22,137 nt of DNA from JAJDBU01 sp046756925 (GTDB taxonomy: Bacteria; Nitrospirota; Nitrospiria; SBBL01; JAADHI01): the NCBI GenBank assembly GCA_046756925.1, contig JBHHXH010000047.1, forward strand, positions 1 through 22,137, in the 5' to 3' direction. The notes below the pieces were generated by a model. It was not told the origin of the DNA, ran no database searches, and saw nothing but the letters and a program-made list of their open reading frames with translations. The translations under genes were made by a program, and so were the position numbers. Shown here in pieces: positions 15,503 through 22,137 of the stretch. Position 1 is the first letter of the stretch. Each line of letters starts with the position of its first letter.

Positions 15503-16755
15503 GAAGATGCTTCCCGCCGAGTGCGGATTGGATGTTCCTCGGCTAGGAAATGGTCTTTTAAAAGCGCTACATTCTCGGTGATGTTAAAATCCTTCCTGAC
15601 CTTGTCGTAGGCGGATTTCGTAAATTCTTTTTGCAGTGCTGGCGAGCCCAATAGGCGATCGATGGCTTTCGCCAAGGCCGCCGCGTTTTTTTCTTCCACG
15701 AGGAAGCCGTTTTTTCCATGGGAGATCATTTCGGGAATGCCCGTCACTTTTGTTGAAACGACCGGGACGCCAAGGGCCATCGCTTCGAGGAGCACCGTGG
15801 GAAGACCATCTCTGTTTCCATCCTTGTCCACGATACAGGGCAGCGCGAACACGGAGGCCTTTTTGAGAATCTCTTTCAATGCCTCTTGTGTCCGGGAGCC
15901 CAATAGTCTGACGTGTTTCTCTAACGAGAAGAGCTTGATCCATTTTTCGAGTCGGTCTTTTTCTTCTCCTTCACCGATGATCAGGCAACGAAAGCTTTTC
16001 CCATTTCGATTCAGAAGGTCACAGGCCTTAATCAGATACTCAAATCCTTTTTTTGGGACCAGTCGTCCGACGCCCACAATCAAGCCGGGATCTTTTTCAC
16101 TTTCTTCGTAGGGAAATTGATTCAAGTCGATGCCGTTATAAAGCCGGATGATCCGTCCGGACGTTCCTTCGGATTTCAATACCTCTTCGAGGTATTGTTT
16201 GTTGTAATCGCTGACGGTGATCGCAAATCTTGCGGCGGTGATCTTTTTCGCCAAGTCGGGTTTATCAACGCTTTTGTGGTAGATATCCTTTGCATGGGCC
16301 GTAAACGTGTACGGGATGTTTGTGATACGGCTGACGAAGCCGGCGGCGGCGGCGGCCCAGGTGGCAAAGTGCGCATGAATGAGATCGATACCGAGGCTTT
16401 GAATAAAGGGCGCGACCATGGCGGCCTCTATGAGCGCCCGATAGTTTGTAAGGGATAAGTTCCCGGAGAGCGTCAGGCGTCCGATGGTCTGTGGGTTTGC
16501 CGACAGGGTTTTTAGGAATTTGACAGAAGCGGCTTGCTCCGGAATCCATTTGACCGGCGGCATATAGTATATCGGGACTTGCAGGATTTTCGTTTTCTCG
16601 TGAACGACTTTTTCATCCGCGGCCTTTTGTGCGAAAACCGTGACTTCAATCCCTTGCCGCTGCAGCTCTCGGATTTCATTGACCACAAAGGTCTCGGATA
16701 GACGTGGGTAACGTTTCAAAAAATAACCGACCTTAAAAGTGTTTGTTTTTTTCAT
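15499..16755 (-). CDS. Glycosyltransferase family 4 (second GT-B enzyme)
   Basis: A 418-residue retaining GT4 enzyme. The N-terminus reads VGYFLKRYPRLSETFVVNEI, the pattern seen in colanic-acid and exopolysaccharide WcaL/AmsK-type transferases. The C-terminal site has IVGVGRLVPKKGFEYLI, LIIGEGEEKDRLE and the E-x7-E region around LPTVLLEAMALGVPVVS. The frame opens at 16944, but the added residues lie over the upstream kinase gene and look random. The ATG at 16755 overlaps the kinase TGA (ATGA) and has AAAGGA seven bases upstream. An ATG at 16788 with GGAG is a second choice. Confidence 0.9.
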   Translation of the reverse strand: MKKTNTFKVGYFLKRYPRLSETFVVNEIRELQRQGIEVTVFAQKAADEKVVHEKTKILQVPIYYMPPVKWIPEQAASVKFLKTLSANPQTIGRLTLSGNLSLTNYRALIEAAMVAPFIQSLGIDLIHAHFATWAAAAAGFVSRITNIPYTFTAHAKDIYHKSVDKPDLAKKITAARFAITVSDYNKQYLEEVLKSEGTSGRIIRLYNGIDLNQFPYEESEKDPGLIVGVGRLVPKKGFEYLIKACDLLNRNGKSFRCLIIGEGEEKDRLEKWIKLFSLEKHVRLLGSRTQEALKEILKKASVFALPCIVDKDGNRDGLPTVLLEAMALGVPVVSTKVTGIPEMISHGKNGFLVEEKNAAALAKAIDRLLGSPALQKEFTKSAYDKVRKDFNITENVALLKDHFLAEEHPIRTRREASS

Positions 16756-18167
16756 CCTGTCATCCTTTCTGAACTTTGGATTATCCATGGCGGATCTCCT
16801 GCCGGATGGGCAGATAATAAATCGGTACATATATTTAAAAGACGGCGGATCTTTTTCTCGCTGTTCCGTTCTTGATGTTGCAGGTAATAAAGCGCCACTT
16901 TCAAGAGTGCACAGACATAGTTGGCCGGCAGCTTGTCCCGCCAATGGTCCGGCACCATCGAAAAATACTCCGTATAAAATCGTTGCGATACTTCAATGAT
17001 TGTCGACCGAGGGACGGCGGCGAGGTTTGGAAGCAAAACCATCCTCGCCAATAGACTGGCCGGATCGAAAACCGGGTCGCTTAATGCAAATGAATCGAGA
17101 TCGATAAAGATGATTTTATCGCCATCGATAAAGATATGATCGACTTTTAGATCCAAATGGGTGGGACAAGGGGGCATGTTTTTAAGGGTTGAGGCCAGCT
17201 TATCGAGAATCGTTTCCATCTTTTTCCCTAAATGGGGATGAATACATTGGATCAGCCTTCCGGCTTTCTTGGCTCTGATCAGCGTCCCTTTGGCAGACCT
17301 GTGGGTGCTTGTGGGGAGCTTGCTGAGGTGAAGTTTGGCTAAGGCGCGGGCGGTTTTGGAGACGGCCATCCGGACATCGCCGCCATTAAGGAAGGTCTGC
17401 TCCAATGATTGTCCCGGGACCGCATCTAAGATTAAAGTCCGAAGATCTTCAAGGTATGCGATGGGTTTGACGGTGTTGAAACCCGCATCCTTAATGCACA
17501 AGCATCGATAAAGTTTCTTTAGCTGCTTGTATACTTGTTCACCGCTGTCATCGCGATAATGCTTCAGGTAGAAAACTTTGGATTTTGGCTCTCCTGTTTT
17601 ATTGGCTATGGCTTCTATGGTGTAGCGGAAGGTAATACCCAATAAAGGGCGGTATCTTACCGGATCGACGGAACAGCGTACCATTTCCCAGTTACCTGGC
17701 CCAAACTGTTTTAGAAGAAGGGATGTGAGCGCCGGCGGCCCGGACAGCAGCAGCGGGAGAAGAGGGAGGTGCCGGTCGAAGGGAAAAATCTGAATGAACA
17801 TATTCAGATTGGGAATAAAGGCCAAGGGTTTGTAAGGGAGATAGGCGCTTGGTATGCCTTGCCAAGGGGCATCTGCCGACAATCGACGATATAGACGTTT
17901 TGCTTTATAATTCGGGTAGGTCATGCCGGTGATCCATATTTTTCTTCTTAATCCGGCCGCGACATCGCGAATCGACACATGGTAACGGATAATGGACCGA
18001 AAGCCTTGGCGGAATCGAAACCGCTCAATCTCGCAATCGGTCGTTTCAAATGCGTTCCTCTTAAAGGGTTCCAAGGTTTCTTGAAAACACTTCAGCATCG
18101 TTTTCGGATTGAGGGCCATTTGGAGTTGTGGAAGATTGGGGCCTGTCGATGCAAGTAAGTTGTCCAT
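16752..18167 (-). CDS. APH-like phosphotransferase with duplicated N-lobe segment (kinase 2)
   Basis: A 471-residue protein from an ATG that follows AGGAGG (18179-18174) by six bases; an upstream in-frame extension to 18266 lacks a ribosome site. The C-lobe has the APH catalytic loop as THLDLKVDH (about 336-344) and metal-binding FIDLD (354-358), then SDPVFDPASLLAR. The N-terminal half contains two copies of one pattern: RFRFRQGFRSIIRYHVSI (about 49-66) and VRYRPLLGITFRYTIE (about 170-185), each followed by a Lys/Tyr-rich helix ending in RLYRRL or KQLKKL. Kinase 1 has one copy (RVIRYKPGRRCLIEY). This looks like a tandem N-lobe duplication. It is translationally coupled to the GT4 gene downstream. 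Substrate unknown. Confidence 0.8.
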   Translation of the reverse strand: MDNLLASTGPNLPQLQMALNPKTMLKCFQETLEPFKRNAFETTDCEIERFRFRQGFRSIIRYHVSIRDVAAGLRRKIWITGMTYPNYKAKRLYRRLSADAPWQGIPSAYLPYKPLAFIPNLNMFIQIFPFDRHLPLLPLLLSGPPALTSLLLKQFGPGNWEMVRCSVDPVRYRPLLGITFRYTIEAIANKTGEPKSKVFYLKHYRDDSGEQVYKQLKKLYRCLCIKDAGFNTVKPIAYLEDLRTLILDAVPGQSLEQTFLNGGDVRMAVSKTARALAKLHLSKLPTSTHRSAKGTLIRAKKAGRLIQCIHPHLGKKMETILDKLASTLKNMPPCPTHLDLKVDHIFIDGDKIIFIDLDSFALSDPVFDPASLLARMVLLPNLAAVPRSTIIEVSQRFYTEYFSMVPDHWRDKLPANYVCALLKVALYYLQHQERNSEKKIRRLLNICTDLLSAHPAGDPPWIIQSSERMTG

Positions 18168-18179
18168 CAGATGCCTCCT
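18168..18179 (-). promoter_or_regulatory. Shine-Dalgarno deciding the kinase 2 start
   Basis: AGGAGG (18179-18174 on the minus strand) six bases before the ATG at 18167. It argues against the in-frame extension up to 18266. Confidence 0.8.
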
Positions 18180-18262
18180 CTTTGGATATACTGCTTCGTT
18201 CCCGTTTTTAAACCAAGGATCCGGCGTTTCCCTCAGATGATGAAAAGTCCGAACGTTATTTT

Positions 18263-18430
18263 TCACGTGAGGGGTTCGATAGTTATTCCCATTTCGGTCG
18301 ATGACGGTTCTAAAAAAACGAATTCTTTATTGGGGCCCATGTGCTCTCTTCCGACCATCATTGCCATCAGGACGATGTCTTCGTTCCAATTATTTGATTC
18401 CGCTCTGCCGATCGAATCCTTGGATGGCAT
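18263..18430 (-). CDS. Possible small protein of 55 residues
   Basis: An ATG-started frame fills most of the 273-bp gap between the COG4671-type glycosyltransferase and kinase 2. The peptide has a balanced composition (SNNWNEDIVLMAMMVGREHM, then a strand-like KEFVFLEP), ends just before the kinase leader, and has no recognised domain, signal peptide or membrane segment. There is no strong ribosome binding site. It could be a real small partner protein or a chance frame; conservation in related loci would decide. Confidence 0.35.
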   Translation of the reverse strand: MPSKDSIGRAESNNWNEDIVLMAMMVGREHMGPNKEFVFLEPSSTEMGITIEPLT

Positions 18431-18440
18431 TGGGCGCCGT

Positions 18441-19640
18441 TTAGGGTCCGTCCGCCTTGTTGAGGAGACGTCCGATGGCGCGACTCGCGTTTGACGCACC
18501 GTTCATCTGAATCCCCGCATCTTCCGGCCGGACCGGATTCCTGCGTCCGATCTCGGTGGTTATCTCCTCCAAGAGCCGCTCGGGCGCCAGTTCATCCGGA
18601 TGAATCATTCTGATTAGCCCCAGCGCGGAAAACCGATTTGCGCGTATGAGTTGTTCAACACGAGGCACAATACGAGGAATAATGATGGCGCGCTTATGAA
18701 GGCTGAGGATTTCACAGAAAGAGTTATAACCCCCCATGGATATCACCAGGTCGGCCGCATTGAGATAACTGATCATCTCAGGCGTGAAGTCGATCAAGGT
18801 TAAGGGGATACCTCCGACCTGATGACGTTTGAGCCGGTTCTTGTTTTCCTCGGACATCATGGGACCGGTGACAACAAATGAATCGAATTTCGATAAACTG
18901 CGTTTCTCTGCGGTCTCCAGCATTTCTAAATAAGCATCTATCATTTCAAACCCATCTCCTCCGCCCCCGGCCGTGACGACTACCAGTTTGTCTGTTTTCA
19001 TTTTCAGGCTGTCTCGAATGTTTTGGACGGGTCGCACGGATCGGAGGTCTCTGCCGATATATCCGCATGAAATGATCTTTTTCCCCATATTTTCTGAAAG
19101 GCCGTATTCTTGAACCGGATCATATACCGTTCGTGAGCCGTAGAGAAAAATGGTGTCGTACACTTCTTCCAACAAGCTGTAAACGCCATTTTGTTCCCAT
19201 GTCTTGCGGGTTACTTGTGGATCGTCTTCGATATCCCGCATGCCGAATACCAGTTTCGTCTTTGGATGATTCGATTTTAGATACTGCAGAGATCTCATCA
19301 GTTCGCCATGAATGCCGGCTGGCGCCTTATCGATTAAAAAAAGATCGGCTTTGTAATATTTCACCGTTTCGAAAATCATGTTTTCGCGAATCGAATTGAT
19401 CGTATCGAAGGGCACCTCAAGGGATCCCGCGCTATAGACGCCGTCCGGAGATTTCGTAATGGAGGGTAGTTTTATGTAGTCCAGACGATCCGGGATTTCA
19501 TAGGAATGCGATTGGGTAGACCCAGTGAGAAGGAGTTGTTTCGCATTGGGGAGGTCCTCAGCCACTTTATTTGCAATGGATAGCGATCGCCTGATGTGCC
19601 CTAAGCCATATGAATCATGGGAATAGATTAATATTTTCAT
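18441..19640 (-). CDS. COG4671-type predicted glycosyltransferase (MurG-like GT-B)
   Basis: A 399-residue GT-B enzyme of the predicted glycosyltransferase group COG4671. The N-terminus is KILIYSHDSYGLGHIRRSL, with the conserved GLGH loop. The C-terminal half has VVVTAGGGGDGFEMID and DLVISMGGYNSFCEILS, the MurG-like nucleotide-sugar-binding segment (Glyco_tran_28_C). The acceptor and sugar are unknown. The frame opens six codons earlier at 19658; I chose the internal ATG because the two paralogues start at this position. It lies 85 bp after the truncated paralogue, with no promoter evident between, so both probably share the operator-controlled promoter at 20261-20297. Confidence 0.85.
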   Translation of the reverse strand: MKILIYSHDSYGLGHIRRSLSIANKVAEDLPNAKQLLLTGSTQSHSYEIPDRLDYIKLPSITKSPDGVYSAGSLEVPFDTINSIRENMIFETVKYYKADLFLIDKAPAGIHGELMRSLQYLKSNHPKTKLVFGMRDIEDDPQVTRKTWEQNGVYSLLEEVYDTIFLYGSRTVYDPVQEYGLSENMGKKIISCGYIGRDLRSVRPVQNIRDSLKMKTDKLVVVTAGGGGDGFEMIDAYLEMLETAEKRSLSKFDSFVVTGPMMSEENKNRLKRHQVGGIPLTLIDFTPEMISYLNAADLVISMGGYNSFCEILSLHKRAIIIPRIVPRVEQLIRANRFSALGLIRMIHPDELAPERLLEEITTEIGRRNPVRPEDAGIQMNGASNASRAIGRLLNKADGP

Positions 19641-19725
19641 CGATTCACTGCGGTTCATTGATCATTCGAATTCGCTGCTTGATCCGATCCTCGTTAAAAT
19701 CCTCGTTTCGGTCATCCAAAATAGA

Positions 19726-20220
19726 CTAGGCGGCCTTCGTAAGCGCGTTTGAGGCATGTGATGGTGTGAACATTTTTCCTGCTAATAGTGCATCTCGGAG
19801 CAGCATGGTATCGTTTGGCACACTGTCGCCTCCCAACACGAGTTTTATTTTTGGAAGCATTTTTCGGATTTTACTGAGTGGAACGGACGTCTCACCCTCG
19901 AAACCTTCCGGCGCTTTTACGAAAATTACATTTGGTTTGAAGTGTTTGATCGCATCTAAAATAATCATTTCCCGTAATGCCTTAACGACCCCGGCAGGCA
20001 GGAGCGGATCCGTGCTTGGATGATCGTGTCTTTCGTCCATTTTAGGCAGTTTGATGAGATCCAGTTTTTTTGGTAACTTAAATCGTTTTGGCTGGCTCGA
20101 CCCCGTTACCAATAGTTGCGTGGCCGATGGAAGGTCGGCGGCGATCTGCTCAGCGATGTCGATCGCATGCTGAATGGGTCCTTGACCTTCTGAATCGTGG
20201 CAATAGTGAAAAATACGCAT
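19726..20220 (-). CDS. N-terminal-only, motif-degenerate COG4671 paralogue
   Basis: A 164-residue protein that aligns with only the N-terminal domain of the two flanking glycosyltransferases (compare MRIFHYCHDSEGQGPIQHAI with MRILHYSHDTYGLGHIRRSL). The whole C-terminal nucleotide-sugar domain is missing, and no remnant exists in the 85 bp before the next gene. The conserved GLGH loop is changed to GQGP, so catalysis is unlikely. Yet the frame is clean, GGGAGG lies five bases before the ATG at 20220, and the gene has its own strong promoter with operator. I infer a non-catalytic partner or sensor rather than simple decay, but a fixed deletion remains possible. An in-frame start at 20250 is less likely. 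Confidence 0.75.
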   Translation of the reverse strand: MRIFHYCHDSEGQGPIQHAIDIAEQIAADLPSATQLLVTGSSQPKRFKLPKKLDLIKLPKMDERHDHPSTDPLLPAGVVKALREMIILDAIKHFKPNVIFVKAPEGFEGETSVPLSKIRKMLPKIKLVLGGDSVPNDTMLLRDALLAGKMFTPSHASNALTKAA

Positions 20221-20258
20221 TTTGTCCTCCCTTGTGCGGGTTCGATCCATTTCCTTTA

Positions 20259-20297
20259 TAATTTGGGATTATAATCCCAAATTAAATGTTCTGTCAA
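20259..20297 (-). promoter_or_regulatory. Promoter with perfect 26-bp palindromic operator (truncated paralogue)
   Basis: On the minus strand, TTGACA (20297-20292), 18 bases, TATAAT (20273-20268). A perfect 26-bp palindrome covers 20259-20284 and contains the core GGGATTATAATCCC, centred on the -10 box. The predicted leader is about 40 nt and carries the GGGAGG ribosome site. All downstream genes to 7861 are on this strand, so this could be the main promoter of the glycan locus. Confidence 0.85.
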
Positions 20298-20373
20298 GGC
20301 ATTGCTCCTCAAAAAACGGACTTTTCAAAATTAATAGATTTTATCCTGAAAAAAGAGGGGGGAAGCTCTTTAC

Positions 20374-20511
20374 TTAGGCTGCTTGCTCGCTGAGAAGTTC
20401 AGCCTTTTGGTCGAATAATGTCGTACCAATACAAATTAAATTCCGTCGTTTGGCTATCGTTTGGATGCTAATGGGAAGATATTCAAACGGTGTTTTTAAG
20501 AAACATAGAGT
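20374..20511 (-). pseudogene. Possible C-terminal coding remnant, 45 codons, no start codon
   Basis: Within the gap 20298-20521, one minus-strand frame is open for 45 codons between two TAA codons and has a protein-like composition: FEYLPISIQTIAKRRNLICI, then a charged helix ending LLSEQAA. It has no ATG, GTG or TTG start. I do not recognise the family. It may be the tail of a lost gene or chance. An inverted repeat (AGGCTG / CAGCCT, 20376-20381 and 20400-20405) lies at its end and is followed by TTTT on the plus strand. Confidence 0.25.
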
Positions 20512-20521
20512 TTAGCATGTT

Positions 20522-21865
20522 TTAATGTACCCTGTCTGAGTAGTGAGGGTGAAATTCAGAGCCTTCTATTCGGATTCCAAGCGGGGGGGTGACCCGATGC
20601 GCTCCGACCGTTTTTTTTGTCATCAGGGCCGCCAAAGCCCGGCTGGCGTTTTGAGCGCCGTTCATATTCAATCCGGCTTCTTCCGGTGTGGCCGGTGGTT
20701 CCGCCATGAGTCCATCGCCGATTTTTTCTAATAGAAGCGAAGGGGTTAACTGATTCGGATGGATCATCTCGACCAGTCCGTATGCGGCCAATCGGCCGGC
20801 CCGGATCAGTTGTTCGACACGTGGACTGGTGTGCGGGATAATGATTGCGCGTTTTCGAAGGGAGAGGATTTCGCAAAGGGAGTTGTAACCTCCCATGGAG
20901 ATCACGAGGTCGGCGGCTTTAAGGTAGCTGAACATGTCGGGTGTGGAATCGAGCAGGGTAAAAGGAATACCATTGGATTGATAAGATTGAAGCCGCCGAC
21001 GTTTCGAGGGAGACATCAAGGGGCCGGGTATGATCAGGGAATCGAAGCCCATGCTTTTTTCGCCTTTAGATAAGGCAAGCATGTTTAAATAAAAGTCTAT
21101 CAGTTTGAACCCGTCTTCTCCCCCACCTGCGGTCACGACGACGAGACGGCCGCTCTTTAACTTCAAGCGATGACGGATCTTCCTGGGCGGACAAGTGGGG
21201 GAGCGACGCCCGATATAGCCGCAAGTGATCATTTTTTCGGCCACTTTCCGGGAAAGCCGGTACTCGCTGACCGGATCGTATACCATTCGGTTGCCATAGT
21301 GTAGTATTAAGTCGTAGCGGTTCTCCATGAGGGGGGGGATGCCTTGCCGCCTCCATTGGTCACGAACTTGATTCCCCCCGTCGAAATAGGCGCTTTCTGA
21401 GGTGTTTGCCAAAGGACTGCGCGGCGTCACCCGAACCATCATGGCGTTATCTTCTATATCGCTCATTCCCAGGACGAGTTTTGTATCCGGACATGCTTCT
21501 TGAAGATAGTGCAGGGAAGGGAGCATTTCCCCACACATCCCTGCGGGCGCTTTATCGACCAGGACGATATGAGGTTTGAAATATTTAATGGCCTCCAAAA
21601 TAATATTTTCCCGAAGGGCCTTTAGCGTCTTAAAGGGGAGGAGCAGATCGGGCCCTTGCTTTTTTTTGCCGAGCGGTTTGTCGATGTTGGGGAGTTTAAT
21701 GAAATCGAGTTGATGCGGAAGAGAAAAGCAATGGGGCTGCGGAGTGCCGGATATCAATAGCTGGCTTGCATGTGGGAAATCGGACGCCACTTGTTCTGCA
21801 ATGGCAAGACTTCGGCGAATATGGCCCAACCCGTAGGTGTCGTGAGAATAGTGGAGGATTCGCAT
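20522..21865 (-). CDS. COG4671-type predicted glycosyltransferase with a 20-residue insert
   Basis: A 447-residue GT-B enzyme, clear paralogue of the 18441-19640 gene. It has the intact MRILHYSHDTYGLGHIRRSL N-terminus, VVVTAGGGEDGFKLID, and DLVISMGGYNSLCEILS in the C-terminal nucleotide-sugar domain. Compared with its paralogue it carries about 20 extra residues at 148-167 (near SPLANTSESAYFDGGNQ) just after the DIED segment, and a polar tail of about 30 residues after SRALAALM. It has its own operator-controlled promoter. The ribosome site is weak (ggac), and a hairpin lies in the leader. Probable role: sugar transfer in the cytoplasm for the surface glycan; the substrates cannot be read. 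Confidence 0.85.
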   Translation of the reverse strand: MRILHYSHDTYGLGHIRRSLAIAEQVASDFPHASQLLISGTPQPHCFSLPHQLDFIKLPNIDKPLGKKKQGPDLLLPFKTLKALRENIILEAIKYFKPHIVLVDKAPAGMCGEMLPSLHYLQEACPDTKLVLGMSDIEDNAMMVRVTPRSPLANTSESAYFDGGNQVRDQWRRQGIPPLMENRYDLILHYGNRMVYDPVSEYRLSRKVAEKMITCGYIGRRSPTCPPRKIRHRLKLKSGRLVVVTAGGGEDGFKLIDFYLNMLALSKGEKSMGFDSLIIPGPLMSPSKRRRLQSYQSNGIPFTLLDSTPDMFSYLKAADLVISMGGYNSLCEILSLRKRAIIIPHTSPRVEQLIRAGRLAAYGLVEMIHPNQLTPSLLLEKIGDGLMAEPPATPEEAGLNMNGAQNASRALAALMTKKTVGAHRVTPPLGIRIEGSEFHPHYSDRVH

Positions 21866-21882
21866 ATGATGTCCGTGATGCC

Positions 21883-21909
21883 GGTCATGACGGGAATCGA
21901 ATCATGACC
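21883..21909 (-). promoter_or_regulatory. Inverted repeat in the 5' leader of the upstream COG4671 gene
   Basis: GGTCATGA (21883-21890) and TCATGACC (21902-21909) are perfect 8-bp arms separated by 11 bases. In the mRNA the hairpin would end 17 nt before the start codon at 21865. It might influence translation or bind a protein; no T-tract follows, so it is not a terminator. Confidence 0.45.
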
Positions 21910-21929
21910 TGAATGGAGCAGATGATGAA

Positions 21930-21967
21930 TTAAATGGGATTTTAATCCCATTTAATGGATTTGTCAA
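21930..21967 (-). promoter_or_regulatory. Promoter with palindromic operator (full-length COG4671 gene)
   Basis: On the minus strand, TTGACA (21967-21962), 17 bases, TAAAAT (21944-21939). Perfect 12-bp arms (21930-21941 and 21944-21955) flank a 2-bp centre; the core is GGGATTAAAATCCC on the minus strand, again lying over the -10 box. The predicted leader is about 66 nt. Confidence 0.85.
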
Positions 21968-22137
21968 GGAAGGACGAGCCCATATGAGCACAATAAAGAA
22001 AAAACGCAACATTTGTTGAAAATGAATGAATTTAGAGGTGTTCTTTGGCGGCGCATTGAAGATGTGCTTGGCCCATATCGTGTTCAGTTTACTAATCAGT
22101 AAATATCTATTATTAATGGTTTATTATATAGATGAAC
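21968..22137. other. AT-rich end of window with no confirmed gene
   Basis: No supported gene is seen. A plus-strand frame from the ATG at 22026 stays open to the window edge and encodes a hydrophobic stretch (KMCLAHIVFSLLISKYLLLM), which might be the start of a membrane protein, but it lacks a ribosome binding site. An overlapping 26-codon frame from 22022 ends in TAA. More sequence to the right would decide. Confidence 0.3.

Noticed and set aside
16756..16944. N-terminal extension of the second GT4 enzyme
   Set aside because: It overlaps the end of kinase 2 out of frame and does not resemble a GT4 N-terminus; family homology begins at the ATG at 16755.
13215..18167. Aminoglycoside resistance genes
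   Set aside because: The two APH-fold proteins are coupled to glycosyltransferases and have divergent N-lobes; drug resistance is not supported by context.
20376..20409. Rho-independent terminator after the upstream glycosyltransferase
   Set aside because: The AGGCTG/CAGCCT stem is followed by Ts only on the plus strand, where no gene ends; on the coding strand no T-tract follows.

Overview
The window reads as a contiguous piece of a Gram-negative bacterial chromosome. Outer-membrane features support this: an AlgE-like beta-barrel porin, several lipoproteins and an MsbA-type exporter. GC content is intermediate and the promoters are clear sigma70-type. The DUF6502/DUF5666 pair and the AlgE-like porin would fit Nitrospirota or a delta/gammaproteobacterial relative, but I cannot fix the taxon from sequence alone. 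I see no rRNA, tRNA, CRISPR array or intact insertion sequence.

Left part (1-5315) holds housekeeping and stress genes. A small membrane protein lies on the plus strand, possibly interrupted by an in-frame TGA near its N-terminus. All other genes here are on the minus strand. They form a short transcript from about 5351 (78-aa unknown, TlpA-like thioredoxin, ribonuclease D) and a second one from about 3270 (ChaN-PDZ lipoprotein, overlapping methyltransferase, then CrcB fluoride channel and DUF190 protein). Ribonuclease D appears to start at a rare ATT codon placed 6 nt after a perfect Shine-Dalgarno.

Centre (5477-7776) is a plus-strand DUF6502-DUF5666 pair. The first protein has a helix-turn-helix-like N-terminal segment. 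The second is a secreted or lipid-anchored protein built of about six DUF5666-like repeats. The promoter carries a palindrome over the -10 box, and the start codon lies at the predicted +1, so the mRNA is probably leaderless.

Right part (7861-21865) is a long run of minus-strand genes that looks like a surface-glycan synthesis, modification and export locus. In transcription order: a full-length COG4671-type glycosyltransferase with its own promoter; an N-terminal-only degenerate paralogue; a second full-length paralogue; a possible small protein; an APH-like kinase with a duplicated N-lobe-like segment; two GT4 glycosyltransferases; a second APH-like kinase; a sulfotransferase; an ABC exporter; an AlgE-like outer-membrane porin; and an Ig-like lipoprotein. 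Four of the junctions are 1- or 4-base start/stop overlaps or very tight.

The most interesting observation joins centre and right. The 14-bp operator core GGGAnTnnAATCCC lies over the -10 box of three promoters, each with a perfect TTGACA -35 box: in front of the DUF6502 gene (5493-5510), the truncated glycosyltransferase paralogue (20259-20284) and the full-length one (21930-21955). This predicts one repressor that controls the DUF6502/DUF5666 pair and the glycan locus together. The DUF6502 protein is the obvious local candidate, but that assignment is inference.
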